Source of the DNA: Olavius algarvensis spirochete endosymbiont
GTDB lineage: Bacteria > Spirochaetota > Spirochaetia > DSM-2461
Assembly: GCA_900608495.1 (NCBI GenBank)
Contig: UWYT01000113.1
Coordinates: 1 to 64,000 of the forward strand
Reading direction: 5' to 3'
Length of the DNA stretch: 64,000 nucleotides
Shown: positions 21,662 to 31,369 of the stretch, in pieces
Position numbering within the stretch: the first letter of the stretch is position 1
Layout: each line of letters opens with the position of its first letter
Position numbers and translations under genes: made by a program
Notes under the pieces: model-generated
The model's database searches: none
What the model saw: the letters and a program-made list of their open reading frames with translations, nothing else
What the model was told of the DNA's origin: nothing

Positions 21662-21986
21662 GGAAGAAAGGTTAAGAGGTGGGTCGGATATATATCATGT
21701 TTTAAAAAATCCAGAGAGAATGTTTCGTTGCAGGGAAGCCAGACTCCTTGCATGCCATAACAACTTGGAAATAAACAGGTTTGCCGCAATCCCAATCAAA
21801 AAGATGGGTTCGGCAGTTAAACGTAATTATACAAAGAGAATACTGAAGGAAATATATAGGGAATTGAAGTGTGAAATGAATGTTGGATACGACATCATCG
21901 TTATATCATACAGCGGGGGATATAACTACACTGAGCGAAAAAAACATTTTATAGAGTTAATCCGCAAAGCGGATATCGCTAAATGA
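21642..21986 (+). CDS. rnpA: Ribonuclease P protein component
   Basis: The 114-aa protein subunit of RNase P, which helps the catalytic RNA trim tRNA 5' leaders. It begins with the usual [12 protein letters not shown]. The RNA-binding helix is seen as [15 protein letters not shown] near 56-70, where most members have AVxRNRxKR. Length is normal. It overlaps rpmH by 20 bases and yidD by 4 (ATGA), so the operon is tightly coupled. Confidence 0.93.
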   Translation: MRKSLTREERLRGGSDIYHVLKNPERMFRCREARLLACHNNLEINRFAAIPIKKMGSAVKRNYTKRILKEIYRELKCEMNVGYDIIVISYSGGYNYTERKKHFIELIRKADIAK

Positions 21987-22210
21987 GAAAACCCGGGTTG
22001 CTTAGCTTGCCGCTTATTTGGATTGTCAAGCTTTATCAAATTGCCGTATCACCGCTACTGTTATCAAATTGTCGATACTACCCGACATGTTCTAGCTATC
22101 TAATCGAGGCACTGAAAAAACATGGCCTGTTTAGAGGGCTTCTGCTGGCGTTTCGCCGGATTATCCGATGCCATCCGGGTATGCCTGGAGGATTTGATCC
22201 AGTACCTTAA
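21983..22210 (+). CDS. yidD: Membrane protein insertion efficiency factor YidD
   Basis: A 75-aa peripheral membrane protein that assists YidC. The family motif is clear: KLYQIAVSPLL near 16-26, then CRYYPTCSSYLIEALKKHG near 30-48, and the ending CHPGMPGGFDPVP. It overlaps rnpA by four bases and precedes yidC by 17, keeping the common rnpA-yidD-yidC order. Confidence 0.95.
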   Translation: MRKPGLLSLPLIWIVKLYQIAVSPLLLSNCRYYPTCSSYLIEALKKHGLFRGLLLAFRRIIRCHPGMPGGFDPVP

Positions 22211-22227
22211 GGATTTTTTCGGAGGAA

Positions 22228-24015
22228 ATGATGGAAAGAAATACAATTTTGGCCATTGTCCTATCGTCCATTCTTATTATAGGAGGACTATCATATATGA
22301 ACAGGGACAAGTCCGAAAAAACAGTTGAACCAACCTCAGGTTCGGAAGTCATCGAAACAGAGACTCTTATCCAGGAAGAGCAGCTGGACGAAGAATCTCT
22401 CGAGGCATCCAATTCAGAAGTGTCGGTTATCGAGCAAGAATATTCCATTGAAACAATCGTCGAAGAAACTGATTTATTCAGAATTGTTTTTTCCACGGCA
22501 GGTGGCGTTGCGCTTGATATTGAACTCATAAAGGAAAGAGATAAGGGACAACCCGTTTCGATGGTTCTGGATGGGGACAGTGAAGTTGGAACTTTCAATG
22601 TTTCATTTGGAAACCATGACTCAAAATTCATTGACAGCCCCTTTCTCCACAAACGCATACAGAAGGGGAAAGAAATAAACCACCAGTTTACTCAAGACTT
22701 TGTCAAAAATGAGCAGCAATTTAAATTGACGAAAACCTATCGTTTAATTCCAGGGGAGTACATTATTGAACTCATAATTGCACTGGAAACCTTGGATGGG
22801 AAAGCGGTACCACTGTTAGATGGAGATAGAAGTGCGTATACACTCACTTATGGTCCTCAAATAGGACCCACCTTCGAGAGAATTGACGGGAACTATGAAA
22901 TTCGGAATAACGTTGCATGGGGGCCGGACCCCAAAAGCGGTAAGTTTAAAAGGAGAATCTACAGGGATGGTAATAAACTGTTTGGCAATAAGGATAAGAG
23001 CAGGCTGATTCAGATTAGTGATACCGTTAAATGGGTGGGAGTTGTAGGAAAATATTTTGCGGTGATTGTTGATCCCGGATCTGGAACTTCCACCATTACT
23101 TGGAATAATAACCCGGTGGAAGGGCAACCCGAGGCGTCACTCCTTCAAATTTCCAAGCCCGCGAGAAGACAAAGTGTCATCGAAGACACGTACCGGTTTT
23201 ACATAGGGCCCCTGGATAAGAAAAATTTGAATCGCTATAACTCAGCGGAGGACAATGCATTCAAAATTTCCGGAATGGCATTGCAGAATGCGCCTAAAAA
23301 TAGAGTGCTTCTGTCTTGGCTGGAAACAATACTCAAATGGATGCTGGAATTGTTTCATGCTATCATACCCAATTACGGCGTAGCGATTATACTCTTAACG
23401 ATACTGATTAAGATGTTACTTCTCCCCTTAACCCATAAAAGCTATAAGTCCACTAGTAAACTACAAGCTCTCCAACCCAAATTGGCCATATTAAAAGAAA
23501 AGTATAAAGATAATCCTCAGAAACTGAATGCTAAAACTGCCGAAATGTATAAGCAAGAGGGGGTAAACCCCATGGGTGGGTGTTTGCCAATGGTATTACA
23601 AATCCCGATTTTCATAGCCCTTTATGGATTACTGAATAATTATTTTCCACTAAGGGGAGCCAGTTTTATTCCAGGATGGATTGATGATCTTTCGGCTCCC
23701 GAAGCCATTGTCCAATTTCAGAAGGGTGTTACATTTTTCAGAGCGTACTATGATGCAATCAGACTTCTGCCCATTCTTTATCTGGTTGGACAGTTGTTGA
23801 CTACCAAGGTTACTCAAGGAGGCTCTATTGGCGGGCAATCGGGCTCTCAGCAGAAAGTATTAACCATCGGCATGCCGATTTTCCTTTTTTTTGTACTGTA
23901 CAACATGCCGTCGGGGTTGCTGCTTTATTGGACAATGATGAATTTTATAACAATGGGGCAACAGCTGATTACAAATTATGTTAAAAAAAGGAAAACAGCG
24001 GGGGACAAAATATAA
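22228..24015 (+). CDS. yidC: Membrane protein insertase YidC
   Basis: A 595-aa inner-membrane insertase for membrane proteins. A first membrane helix lies at residues 7-23, followed by an acidic linker and a large periplasmic domain (about 70-350), as in Gram-negative YidC. The C-terminal insertase core has helices near 375-395, 445-470 (MGGCLPMVLQIPIFIALYG), 515-530 and 550-580. It ends in a basic tail. GGAGG at 22221-22225 precedes tandem ATGs at 22228 and 22231, and either may be used. Its last base is the first base of the khpB start. Confidence 0.96.
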   Translation: MMERNTILAIVLSSILIIGGLSYMNRDKSEKTVEPTSGSEVIETETLIQEEQLDEESLEASNSEVSVIEQEYSIETIVEETDLFRIVFSTAGGVALDIELIKERDKGQPVSMVLDGDSEVGTFNVSFGNHDSKFIDSPFLHKRIQKGKEINHQFTQDFVKNEQQFKLTKTYRLIPGEYIIELIIALETLDGKAVPLLDGDRSAYTLTYGPQIGPTFERIDGNYEIRNNVAWGPDPKSGKFKRRIYRDGNKLFGNKDKSRLIQISDTVKWVGVVGKYFAVIVDPGSGTSTITWNNNPVEGQPEASLLQISKPARRQSVIEDTYRFYIGPLDKKNLNRYNSAEDNAFKISGMALQNAPKNRVLLSWLETILKWMLELFHAIIPNYGVAIILLTILIKMLLLPLTHKSYKSTSKLQALQPKLAILKEKYKDNPQKLNAKTAEMYKQEGVNPMGGCLPMVLQIPIFIALYGLLNNYFPLRGASFIPGWIDDLSAPEAIVQFQKGVTFFRAYYDAIRLLPILYLVGQLLTTKVTQGGSIGGQSGSQQKVLTIGMPIFLFFVLYNMPSGLLLYWTMMNFITMGQQLITNYVKKRKTAGDKI

Positions 24016-24776
24016 TGGCGATGGAATTCGAAGGTCGCACGGAACAAGAAGCTGTTGCAAAGGCAGCCGCTGAGCTTGGGAGCGAAAGCTTTGACGTGGA
24101 AGTTTTGGAAAAGGCAGGTGGATTTTTTGGGAAAGGGAAAGTTCGGATAAGTGTGCGAAAACTCTCAACGATTCCGGATCCAATGGGATATGGGAATAGT
24201 TCCTCCAGGTTCGGCAAAGACAAGGCAGGGGCAGCTTATGAAAACAAAAAACCAGGGCAGGGTGAGAAGGCCGGTAAGAACAAGGTTTTACCGACGGAAA
24301 AACAACTTGAGGACATTGCCGATTTTGTTGAAGGTATAATAAAGCACATGGGATATGCTGGGAAAATGAAATTGGGACAACAGGATGCCGGGAAATTGGT
24401 TTTTGAAATCAACTCGCCGCAGTCGGGTATCCTAATCGGCAAAAGAGGTAAGAATCTCGATTCTCTCCAGTTGCTTGCGAATGCTTATTTAGGAAAAATT
24501 GTTGGAGAAGATAATCCATGGCGTATCATTCTGGATGTTGAAGGGTATAGGGAGCGCAGGGAAAAATCATTAATTCGCATGGCTCATCGTGTTGCAGATG
24601 AGACCGCAAAAAATGGAACAAGTAAGTTGCTTGAACCTCTAAATCCCTTTGAAAGGAGGCTTATCCATACAGCGATTAACAATAGAGAGGATGTAATTAC
24701 TCGGAGTGAGGGAACCGGACTCTATAAGAGAGTTCGTATAGTAGCTAAAAATGCCAAGCGCAAGTCACCCTCTTAA
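24015..24776 (+). CDS. khpB: RNA-binding protein KhpB (Jag/EloR)
   Basis: A 253-aa protein with a Jag N-terminal domain (FEGRTEQEAVAKAAAELG at 5-22, then the GGFFGKGKVRI turn). A lysine-rich linker follows, then a type II KH domain (ILIGKRGKNLDSLQ near 138-151) and an R3H domain (NPFERRLIHTAI near 212-223). In other bacteria it binds RNA and affects cell elongation and division. It shares one base with the yidC stop (TAATG). It is convergent with thrC, 18 bases away. Confidence 0.92.
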   Translation: MAMEFEGRTEQEAVAKAAAELGSESFDVEVLEKAGGFFGKGKVRISVRKLSTIPDPMGYGNSSSRFGKDKAGAAYENKKPGQGEKAGKNKVLPTEKQLEDIADFVEGIIKHMGYAGKMKLGQQDAGKLVFEINSPQSGILIGKRGKNLDSLQLLANAYLGKIVGEDNPWRIILDVEGYRERREKSLIRMAHRVADETAKNGTSKLLEPLNPFERRLIHTAINNREDVITRSEGTGLYKRVRIVAKNAKRKSPS

Positions 24777-24794
24777 AGAGGAAATGTTATGAAG

Positions 24795-26093
24795 TTAGTT
24801 GAAATTTTGTATAAGCCATTCTGCTAAATCCTCGTCACAAGCATTAATACAGTGAGCAATTTTTTTTCTCTGCATTATATCAGCGGATGATTTCGGGAGA
24901 TTCGGAACAATCCCAGTAGCCCTTTTGACGGTGTCAAGAAATTTTGCGGGATGAGCAGTTGACAATACTAAAACCTGTGAGTTTGGGTATTGTTCTTTGA
25001 ATAACTCGGCGGCCTTCCATCCGACAGCGGTATGTGGGCAGCAAAGATATCCGTGATTTTGATATACTTTGGATATTGTTTTCAGTACCGTCTCGTCATC
25101 GATAGACCAGGCTTTGATATGTTGTCGAAAAATGTCGATATTTCCGGAAAAGAGTTTTTCCAAACGTTCATAATTACTTGGTGAACCCACATCCATAGCG
25201 TTTGAATAGGTGGGTACTGATGGTTTTGGTCGATATTTTCCGGTTAGCAGGAATTCCGGGACAACGTCGTTGGCATTCGTGGCAGCGACGAACCCCCCAG
25301 TTGGCAAGCCCCAGGCCTCCGCATATAAACCCGCAGTCAAATTGCCGAAATTGCCGCTTGGTACCACAAAAGTTGGATCACCCTTGTCCCTCATTTGAAT
25401 CCATGCCCAAATATAATAAAAGGATTGTGGGAATAAACGTCCAATATTGATGGAATTAGCCGAAGTGAGAGGAAGCTTTTTAAGCTTGGGGTTGTTAAAA
25501 GCCGCCTTAGCCAATCTTTGACAATCGTCGAACTCACCGCGTACTTCGAGAGCAAATACATTTCCGCCAGTTGTTGTAAGTTGCTTCTCCTGGAAAGGGC
25601 TTATTCGTCCTGATGGATAGAGAATAACAACATCAATGTTGGCCTTTTTATGAAAGGCATGAGCAACCGCACCACCGGTATCCCCGCTCGTTGCCGTTAG
25701 GATGATAGCGCGACGCTCCTGTTTCCCAAGTAGAAGGTTCATTGCGGAAGCCAAAAAGGAAGCACCGAAATCTTTGAATGCCAAGCTCGGGCCATGAAAA
25801 AGCTCTAATATGGAAATATCATCACTAAGTTTTTTGAGTACGGGACGGAAGTTAAAAGCGTCTTGGACAATTTTCCCTGCGATTACAGGATCGATTTCGG
25901 GACTAAGCAGAGCCGATGTGAAATTCGATGCTAGTTCGTTAAATGGAATTTCACCCGGCAAATTCCAGAAGAAATCGCTCAGATTCGGCATATATTCCGG
26001 GTAATAGAGCGCTCCGTCTGGTGCTAGACCCGTAAGTATTGCCTCAGTGAAACTGACAGGTTTTTCGGGCGAAAGTGTGCTTACAAATCTCAT
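24795..26093 (-). CDS. thrC: Threonine synthase
   Basis: A 432-aa PLP enzyme that makes threonine from O-phosphohomoserine. The PLP lysine is Lys107 in SLAFKDFGA. The phosphate-binding TATSGDTGGA lies near 135, and VPSGNFGNLTAG near 243 is the other cofactor motif. It begins with the family-typical MRFVSTLSPEKPVSFTEAIL. It overlaps the upstream lysC by four bases (ATGA), so the pair forms a small aspartate-pathway operon. No leader peptide or riboswitch was seen. Confidence 0.95.
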   Translation of the reverse strand: MRFVSTLSPEKPVSFTEAILTGLAPDGALYYPEYMPNLSDFFWNLPGEIPFNELASNFTSALLSPEIDPVIAGKIVQDAFNFRPVLKKLSDDISILELFHGPSLAFKDFGASFLASAMNLLLGKQERRAIILTATSGDTGGAVAHAFHKKANIDVVILYPSGRISPFQEKQLTTTGGNVFALEVRGEFDDCQRLAKAAFNNPKLKKLPLTSANSINIGRLFPQSFYYIWAWIQMRDKGDPTFVVPSGNFGNLTAGLYAEAWGLPTGGFVAATNANDVVPEFLLTGKYRPKPSVPTYSNAMDVGSPSNYERLEKLFSGNIDIFRQHIKAWSIDDETVLKTISKVYQNHGYLCCPHTAVGWKAAELFKEQYPNSQVLVLSTAHPAKFLDTVKRATGIVPNLPKSSADIMQRKKIAHCINACDEDLAEWLIQNFN

Positions 26094-27478
26094 TCCAGAA
26101 AAGCCTTGTGAATGGCGAGTATTGCGTCGATTTCATCTTTGTTAGAGATAACAATGGAAATGTTTAGCTCCGTTGATCCCTGGGCAATAGCCAGTATATT
26201 GACATCTGCCTTGCCAAGCGAGTTGAAAAGCTTGCCGCAAATACCAATTTGCCCGCGCATATTGTCACCAATAATGGCTATTATTTCCAGTGCATCGGTT
26301 ATTTTTACACTGCGGATAATACGAGAGGAGATAGCATCACTCAAATCTTTTTTCAAATTTTTTAGAGCTTTGTGAGCATCCTCATATCGGAGTATCAGGC
26401 ATACACTGTGCTCTGACGAAGCTTGAGAAATCATAATAATATTTGCACCTGAGTTGGATATTGAAGAAAAAATTTGATTAATGATGCCGGGCATACCTAT
26501 CATATCGCCACCTTCAATGGTAATCATGGAAACATTGTCGATTGAGGCTATTCCCGTAATCGGTTGATTTTTGCGGGAGACATTTTTTGCTATTCGCGTG
26601 CCGGGAGCGGATGGGTTGAGAGTGTTTTTTATGTAAACTGGTATTTTCTTTTCAATTACCGGTAACAAAGTATATGGATGAATTACTTCAGCCCCAAAGA
26701 AGGACATCTCCATGGCCTCCTGGAAACTGATTTCTTCTATTACCCAGGCCGTTGAGACAATTCGTGGATCGGCGGTGAAAACACCGTCTACATCAGTCCA
26801 TATTTCCACAGAAGAGGCATTTAATGCAGCTCCAAGCAGACTTGCGGTATAATCGCTGCCGTTTCTTCCAAGAGTGGTAGCAATTCCATTAGCCGTGGAA
26901 GATATAAACCCGGTAACAACACGTATTATATTGTTTTTCTTCAATCGCTTGCGTACAAGCTGGGCCGTAGTTTCAAAATCCACGGTAGCCCGCCCATATC
27001 TATTGTCGGTTCTGATAATGGTTCGTGCATCCACCATCTCAGCTCTGGCATGATCAGATGAAATATAAGCGGCGATAATCAGACAACTCAACCGCTCACC
27101 AAAGCCCGAAATCAGATCGTTGGTGCGAGGTGAGCATTCTTTAATCAAAAAAACACCTCGAAGCACATCTTCGAGTTCTTTAAATAGCGGATTCAACGAG
27201 CCACATATTTCAGAATGAATCGTTTTTTGGGAGAACAGAGTATCGGCGGCTTCATAGTGTATTCTCATCATATCCTTAAGAATACTCTTGTACGATGAAT
27301 CCCCTTTTCCTGCAGTGCTTGCAGCACGTATGAGCGCATCCGTAACACCTTTCATAGCCGATACGACTACAACTGGCTTATCCTCTTCCAGTTTGGATTT
27401 TGATATAACAATATTAGCAACATTTCTAATTCTATCAGCGTTGGCGACAGAACTCCCACCGAACTTCATTATTTGCAT
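26090..27478 (-). CDS. lysC: Aspartate kinase
   Basis: A 462-aa enzyme for the first step toward lysine, threonine and methionine. The N-terminal MKFGGSSVANADRI and the GRNGSDYTA substrate motif near 230 are clear. Two C-terminal ACT domains (TIEGGDMIGMPGI near 325 and IIGDNMRGQIGICGK near 405) suggest feedback control by amino acids. I set the start at ATG 27478. An upstream in-frame ATG (27532) adds a poorly conserved stretch. A TATACT box ends 4 bases before this ATG and no ribosome site is seen, so the mRNA may be leaderless. It is divergent from murA. Confidence 0.92.
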   Translation of the reverse strand: MQIMKFGGSSVANADRIRNVANIVISKSKLEEDKPVVVVSAMKGVTDALIRAASTAGKGDSSYKSILKDMMRIHYEAADTLFSQKTIHSEICGSLNPLFKELEDVLRGVFLIKECSPRTNDLISGFGERLSCLIIAAYISSDHARAEMVDARTIIRTDNRYGRATVDFETTAQLVRKRLKKNNIIRVVTGFISSTANGIATTLGRNGSDYTASLLGAALNASSVEIWTDVDGVFTADPRIVSTAWVIEEISFQEAMEMSFFGAEVIHPYTLLPVIEKKIPVYIKNTLNPSAPGTRIAKNVSRKNQPITGIASIDNVSMITIEGGDMIGMPGIINQIFSSISNSGANIIMISQASSEHSVCLILRYEDAHKALKNLKKDLSDAISSRIIRSVKITDALEIIAIIGDNMRGQIGICGKLFNSLGKADVNILAIAQGSTELNISIVISNKDEIDAILAIHKAFLE

Positions 27479-27482
27479 GGGA

Positions 27483-27488
27483 AGTATA
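27483..27488 (-). promoter_or_regulatory. -10 box immediately before lysC (leaderless candidate)
   Basis: TATACT on the minus strand, 4 bases from the lysC ATG; an overlapping TATTAT lies at 27486-27491. No clear -35 box is seen. Confidence 0.4.
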
Positions 27489-27539
27489 ATAACGAAATAA
27501 TCGAGATATTTGCTATATGCTATATTTCCCATTTTGCTA

Positions 27540-27567
27540 TTGACCGGAAAACTTTCTCGAATATAGC
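27540..27567 (+). promoter_or_regulatory. murA promoter
   Basis: TTGACC (27540-27545), a 16-base spacer and TATAGC (27562-27567). The box ends nine bases before the murA ATG, and no ribosome site fits in between. Confidence 0.5.
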
Positions 27568-27576
27568 CTACAAGCC

Positions 27577-28863
27577 ATGCCTCAATATGTAATTAAGGGT
27601 GGTTTTCCCGTATACGGTCGCCTTAGAGCAAGCGGCAACAAAAATGCTGCTTTGCCTTGTCTCGCCGCAACGTTACTGACAGATGGAATTGTTACATTAA
27701 CCAATATACCGGACATTGAGGATGTTCAAGTGATGTTGGAAATTCTTAGATTGCTCGGTGCCAAAGTTGAGAAGAAAGATAAGAATGCATGGGAAGTATG
27801 CTGTGCGGAGGTAAAAAACAGAAAAATACCGAAAAAGGTAGCGATAAAAGTGCGGGCCGCAATACTATTTGCGGGGCCTATGTTAAGTCGCCTGGGAAAA
27901 GTGACTATGCCACCGCCCGGGGGAGATGTTATCGGGCGACGCAGATTAGATACACACTTTCTTGCATTGAAAGATCTTGGAGCTTCTGTAGAGATAAATA
28001 GTGAATATGTGATTAGCGCAAACAAACTGGTAGGCTGCAATTTGTTTCTTGATGAGGCCTCGGTTACGGCCACCGAAAACGTTCTTATGGCCGCGGTAAA
28101 AGCCCGCGGGGAGACAATTATAAGGAATGCGGCAAGTGAACCTCATGTTCAAGATTTATGTCACCTCTTGAATGGTATGGGGGGAAAAATAGAAGGTATT
28201 GGATCGAATGTTCTGCGCATACAGGGTGTATCTTCTCTTGGCGGATGTGAATTTCGAATTGGCGCTGACTTCATGGAGGTTGGTTCTTTCATCGGCCTGG
28301 CAGCCGCAACGGGGGGGAGTCTGATCATTGACGATGCCGACCCGGAACACATGAAGATGTGCAGGATTGCCTTTGGAAAGCTGGGGATTAACTGGGATGT
28401 TGTTGGTAATAGTATTCATATTCCTGCCGAACAGGATATGAAAGTTGTTCGGGATATGGGAGGAATGATTCCCCAGATTGATGATGCGCCCTGGCCAGGA
28501 TTTCCACCAGATCTTTCGAGTATAGTGACTGTGGTTGCCACCCAGGTTGATGGAACGGTTTTGATACACGAGAAAATGTTCGAGTCGCGAATGTTTTTTG
28601 TGGATAAACTAATTGCCATGGGGGCTGGAATTATCCTATGCGATCCGCACAGGGCCGTTGTTACGGGACCCAGTCAACTTCGGGCTGCTGAACTTACGTC
28701 GCCAGATGTCCGAGCGGGAATGGCTATGCTTATCGCTGCGCTGGCTGCAGATGGGACAAGCATCATCAGGAATGTATACCAAATAGAAAGAGGATACGAA
28801 AATCTCTGCGAACGTCTAAGTGCAATAGGAGCGCACATAACCCGCGTGAACGATGGTGAATAG
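27577..28863 (+). CDS. murA: UDP-N-acetylglucosamine 1-carboxyvinyltransferase (MurA), Cys-to-Asp type
   Basis: A 428-aa enzyme for the first committed step of peptidoglycan synthesis, joining enolpyruvate to UDP-GlcNAc. The substrate-binding GNKNAALP is at residues 20-27. The active-site loop reads [13 protein letters not shown]: Asp117 replaces the usual Cys of PGGCxIG. This change is known from Borrelia, Chlamydia and Mycobacterium and gives fosfomycin insensitivity. Later [15 protein letters not shown] and [15 protein letters not shown] are normal. Its stop abuts the convergent STAS gene with no gap. Confidence 0.96.
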   Translation: MPQYVIKGGFPVYGRLRASGNKNAALPCLAATLLTDGIVTLTNIPDIEDVQVMLEILRLLGAKVEKKDKNAWEVCCAEVKNRKIPKKVAIKVRAAILFAGPMLSRLGKVTMPPPGGDVIGRRRLDTHFLALKDLGASVEINSEYVISANKLVGCNLFLDEASVTATENVLMAAVKARGETIIRNAASEPHVQDLCHLLNGMGGKIEGIGSNVLRIQGVSSLGGCEFRIGADFMEVGSFIGLAAATGGSLIIDDADPEHMKMCRIAFGKLGINWDVVGNSIHIPAEQDMKVVRDMGGMIPQIDDAPWPGFPPDLSSIVTVVATQVDGTVLIHEKMFESRMFFVDKLIAMGAGIILCDPHRAVVTGPSQLRAAELTSPDVRAGMAMLIAALAADGTSIIRNVYQIERGYENLCERLSAIGAHITRVNDGE

Positions 28864-29448
28864 TTATCCCAAAAAGACTTGAGCTGAGTTATCGATTGCC
28901 AGGACTGTCTTACACTCGCTGCAACGGAAGCGACCGGCCCTGACGGCTTTCAATTTTTTTGAGCAAATGGGACAGCGAAATATCTTCGGAAATACGTTGC
29001 CCACTTCCAAGACGCTCTTAGAGCCAAAAAATGAGACAGCATCATCCAGATTATCCTTGATGTTGAAAAACTGACTGAAACCCAGAAGCTGAAAAACTTC
29101 GTAGACTTTCGGTTGAATCTCCAGAAGCACCAATTCTCCATCTCGTGGTTTCACAGTCTTCAGGAAGTGAGTGAAGGATCCTATCCCTGTACTTGATACA
29201 TATGTGAGGTTGCCACAATGGAAAATAAGCTTCTTATAACCCGAATCAATGGCCTTCATTACACGTTTCTGAAATAGATTTGAATTGTAAGTATCAATGT
29301 ATCCAGCCATATAGAGGACAAGACAACCCTTGACAGAATCTATTCTTTGCAAGCGAATCTTCAAGCTATCGTCAGTTTCTATATCAAACCCGCTTACTAT
29401 TTCATCATTATTAGGCATATGCATCCCGCATCTCACGGAGTTTTCCAT
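28864..29448 (-). CDS. STAS-domain protein with C-terminal zinc ribbon
   Basis: A 194-aa protein with an anti-sigma-factor-antagonist type STAS domain at about residues 28-135. The phosphorylatable-Ser region reads LTYVSSTGIGSF near 100. A Cys4 zinc ribbon follows near 158-182 (CPICSKK...CSECKT). STAS proteins of this type act in partner-switching control through Ser phosphorylation. No kinase or phosphatase gene is near, so the partner is unknown. Several in-frame Met codons lie at the N-terminus (positions 1, 9 and 11), so the exact start is unsure. Confidence 0.8.
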   Translation of the reverse strand: MENSVRCGMHMPNNDEIVSGFDIETDDSLKIRLQRIDSVKGCLVLYMAGYIDTYNSNLFQKRVMKAIDSGYKKLIFHCGNLTYVSSTGIGSFTHFLKTVKPRDGELVLLEIQPKVYEVFQLLGFSQFFNIKDNLDDAVSFFGSKSVLEVGNVFPKIFRCPICSKKLKAVRAGRFRCSECKTVLAIDNSAQVFLG

Positions 29449-29542
29449 GTATTGTATGAGATATCAGTTTTTTTGTCAAACTCAGTTTTCCCACGCGTGT
29501 TTTCTCACAGCAAAAAACTAACCTGACTATCTTTTCTGCGAG

Positions 29543-29571
29543 TTGAGTTCGAAAAGATAAAGGTGTATTAT
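29543..29571 (+). promoter_or_regulatory. Promoter of the secreted protein at 29589
   Basis: TTGAGT (29543-29548), a 17-base spacer and TATTAT (29566-29571). Transcription should start near 29578, about 11 bases before the ATG. Confidence 0.6.
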
Positions 29572-29588
29572 TGTATCGGGGATTTCCT

Positions 29589-30026
29589 ATGAAAACGTTA
29601 ATAATAAACATTCTCGCAATAGTTCCAGTGCTGGGCTGGGGGCAGACTTTCGAAAAAACTGTTGATTTCAATATCGATTTATCTTCCCTTTCCAGTGCCG
29701 AAGTTGTTCGCGAAGTTGTAAACGATGGCCGTGTGATAATAATTGAGGGTCTGTTGCGTGATATAACAGTAGAAGAAACTAATGAGGAAACCATTTTATG
29801 GATAACACTAATCGGAGGAGAGTGGATTGGGACTTCCGAAGTTCGTGCATATACCTGTCGCGTTCAAGTTAGAGGGGATCAGGAGGCTTTTACAGGAATT
29901 GCACAGGAAAGCCCCGGACACATTGTGCCTGGTAACCGAATGCTAGTTGCTGCAAGGGTGATGGGAATAAATACCGAAGATCAGGTTGCAGAATTGGAAA
30001 TGGTGGACTACAGAGTTTTTGAATAA
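29589..30026 (+). CDS. Hypothetical secreted protein
   Basis: A 145-aa product with a clear signal peptide (MKTLIINILAIVPVLGWGQ, cleavage probably after the Gly or Gln). The rest is acidic and rich in beta-strand-forming residues, with repeated short hydrophobic strands such as RVIIIEGLLRDI and TILWITLIGGEW. That pattern suggests a small beta-sandwich or OB-like fold in the periplasm. I do not recognise the family. I chose ATG 29589 over an upstream TTG because it begins the signal peptide and suits the promoter. Confidence 0.7.
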   Translation: MKTLIINILAIVPVLGWGQTFEKTVDFNIDLSSLSSAEVVREVVNDGRVIIIEGLLRDITVEETNEETILWITLIGGEWIGTSEVRAYTCRVQVRGDQEAFTGIAQESPGHIVPGNRMLVAARVMGINTEDQVAELEMVDYRVFE

Positions 30027-30132
30027 AGTAATATGGCGTCCAGGTATCGCACTTATCGGGGAGGTAGTTTGATAGTTGGTTTTTTAGCAGGGCTGGAAGT
30101 AGCGCAAAAAAAAGCAAGTCCGATATGTGAAG

Positions 30133-30621
30133 TTAGTTCAAGCGTAGGTATTCATATGCGGCTTGCCAGCTTATTCCCATGAAACGAGCAAGTTTTGCGC
30201 CCATTTTGATGCTTGAAAAGCGCATAATCAAAGTGATTCCAAGCAGAGTGTTGATGATGCCCGGCACAATGAAGAATACTGAAGCGATAAGAGCACAGAA
30301 ATAACGCGAAAACGCTTCTTCATCGAATAGACCTTGAGCCGCCGAATTCATTACTGCTTCAATCCGTGATTGCACCAAAGCATAAGACAAAAGGACACCT
30401 GCGCCGGTAATCAACGATAAAACAGCCATGGTAGTCCATAAGCCCAGAAGTAAGGAGAGCATCAGGATGCATAGGATATCAATAAGAAAAACAAAGCCAA
30501 GAATTGAGCATATTGCAAGTATTTGCCCTGTAAAACGTGAGTTTGCTGAAGCAAAAAACAAATGAAAATTGAACACTAAGCCAGCCCACTGGTGCAATAA
30601 CAAATCATTATTTCTTGACAA
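30133..30621 (-). CDS. FxsA-family cytoplasmic membrane protein
   Basis: A 162-aa membrane protein with about three or four hydrophobic helices (near 30-55, 60-85 and 110-135). The order of helices, the middle part LLSYALVQSRIEAVM and the later FFIVPGIINTLLGITLIM fit the FxsA family, whose E. coli member affects phage exclusion when overproduced. The first 25 residues are poorly conserved, so the true start may be later. It overlaps the upstream glycosyltransferase by 14 bases. Confidence 0.65.
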   Translation of the reverse strand: MSRNNDLLLHQWAGLVFNFHLFFASANSRFTGQILAICSILGFVFLIDILCILMLSLLLGLWTTMAVLSLITGAGVLLSYALVQSRIEAVMNSAAQGLFDEEAFSRYFCALIASVFFIVPGIINTLLGITLIMRFSSIKMGAKLARFMGISWQAAYEYLRLN

Positions 30622-31369
30622 ACTTATTGATTAGCACCAATAAAAAAAACAGCATACACAGAAGAAATCTCAATATGATGCGCCATGGTTGAACCAGAGT
30701 TCCGAAAAATGACTTCACAAAACGTGCCCCAAGGCTATAATTGGGCTTGGAGTGTCTACCCGAAAAAACACCAAAGCAAGAACTCTCCCAAATACTCAAG
30801 CCCGGTGAAAAATAACCTCTCCGTCGTGCCAGCCACAGGTGCTTCCCCTTGAGATTGCTCCCAGCCAGCAGCAATGTGGGTGAGGATTTCTTTATCGCCT
30901 CAAGAATGTCATTTTCAATGCTCGAGGGGAAACGGGCAGCATGTCGCCCGACAATTCTAAGCCCCGGGAACGTCGTCTTCAGGGCAAACTCTGCCTTCAG
31001 GACACCTTCCATGGTGGAACCCAGCAGATACACCGATTTATTCTTTTTTTCAAGTATCCAAAGGAGCTTGATAATAAAAGGATATGGACGACGAAGAGGA
31101 GGACGAGTCAATTTCAGAAAACCGGCTGCCCAGGTTATTAATGATGAAACAGGGATTACGTAAGCGGCCTGTGCAATCGCCTGTCTATGATAACGCATAA
31201 ACTTTGCCCGCATCAAATCGTAAAAGCTCAGCAAAATAATCTGTCGATGATCTTCTAGCGCATACAGACTCTCGATAGCATCAGACAATGATGCTTCGTC
31301 GATTACATCTACCGGAATACCCAGGATTCGAATCCTAATCACACCGGCTGCCATTTGCTTTCTCCCCAT
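30608..31369 (-). CDS. WecG/TagA/CpsF-family glycosyltransferase
   Basis: A 253-aa member of the family that transfers N-acetylmannosamine-type sugars onto lipid-linked carriers for cell-surface polymers. The start ILGIPVDVIDEASL and the core LLGSTMEGVLKAE, then FPGLRIVGRHAARF and LLLAGSNLKGKHLW, are typical. A C-terminal hydrophobic helix (LCMLFFLLVLINKFVKK) anchors it in the membrane. I set ATG 31369, with GAGG seven bases upstream, rather than a longer frame to 31459. It overlaps the FxsA gene and should be in one operon with it. The substrate is unknown. Confidence 0.82.
   Translation of the reverse strand: MGRKQMAAGVIRIRILGIPVDVIDEASLSDAIESLYALEDHRQIILLSFYDLMRAKFMRYHRQAIAQAAYVIPVSSLITWAAGFLKLTRPPLRRPYPFIIKLLWILEKKNKSVYLLGSTMEGVLKAEFALKTTFPGLRIVGRHAARFPSSIENDILEAIKKSSPTLLLAGSNLKGKHLWLARRRGYFSPGLSIWESSCFGVFSGRHSKPNYSLGARFVKSFFGTLVQPWRIILRFLLCMLFFLLVLINKFVKK

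Noticed and set aside
24777-24794. Terminator between convergent khpB and thrC
   Set aside because: The gap is only 18 bases and has no inverted repeat with a T-run.
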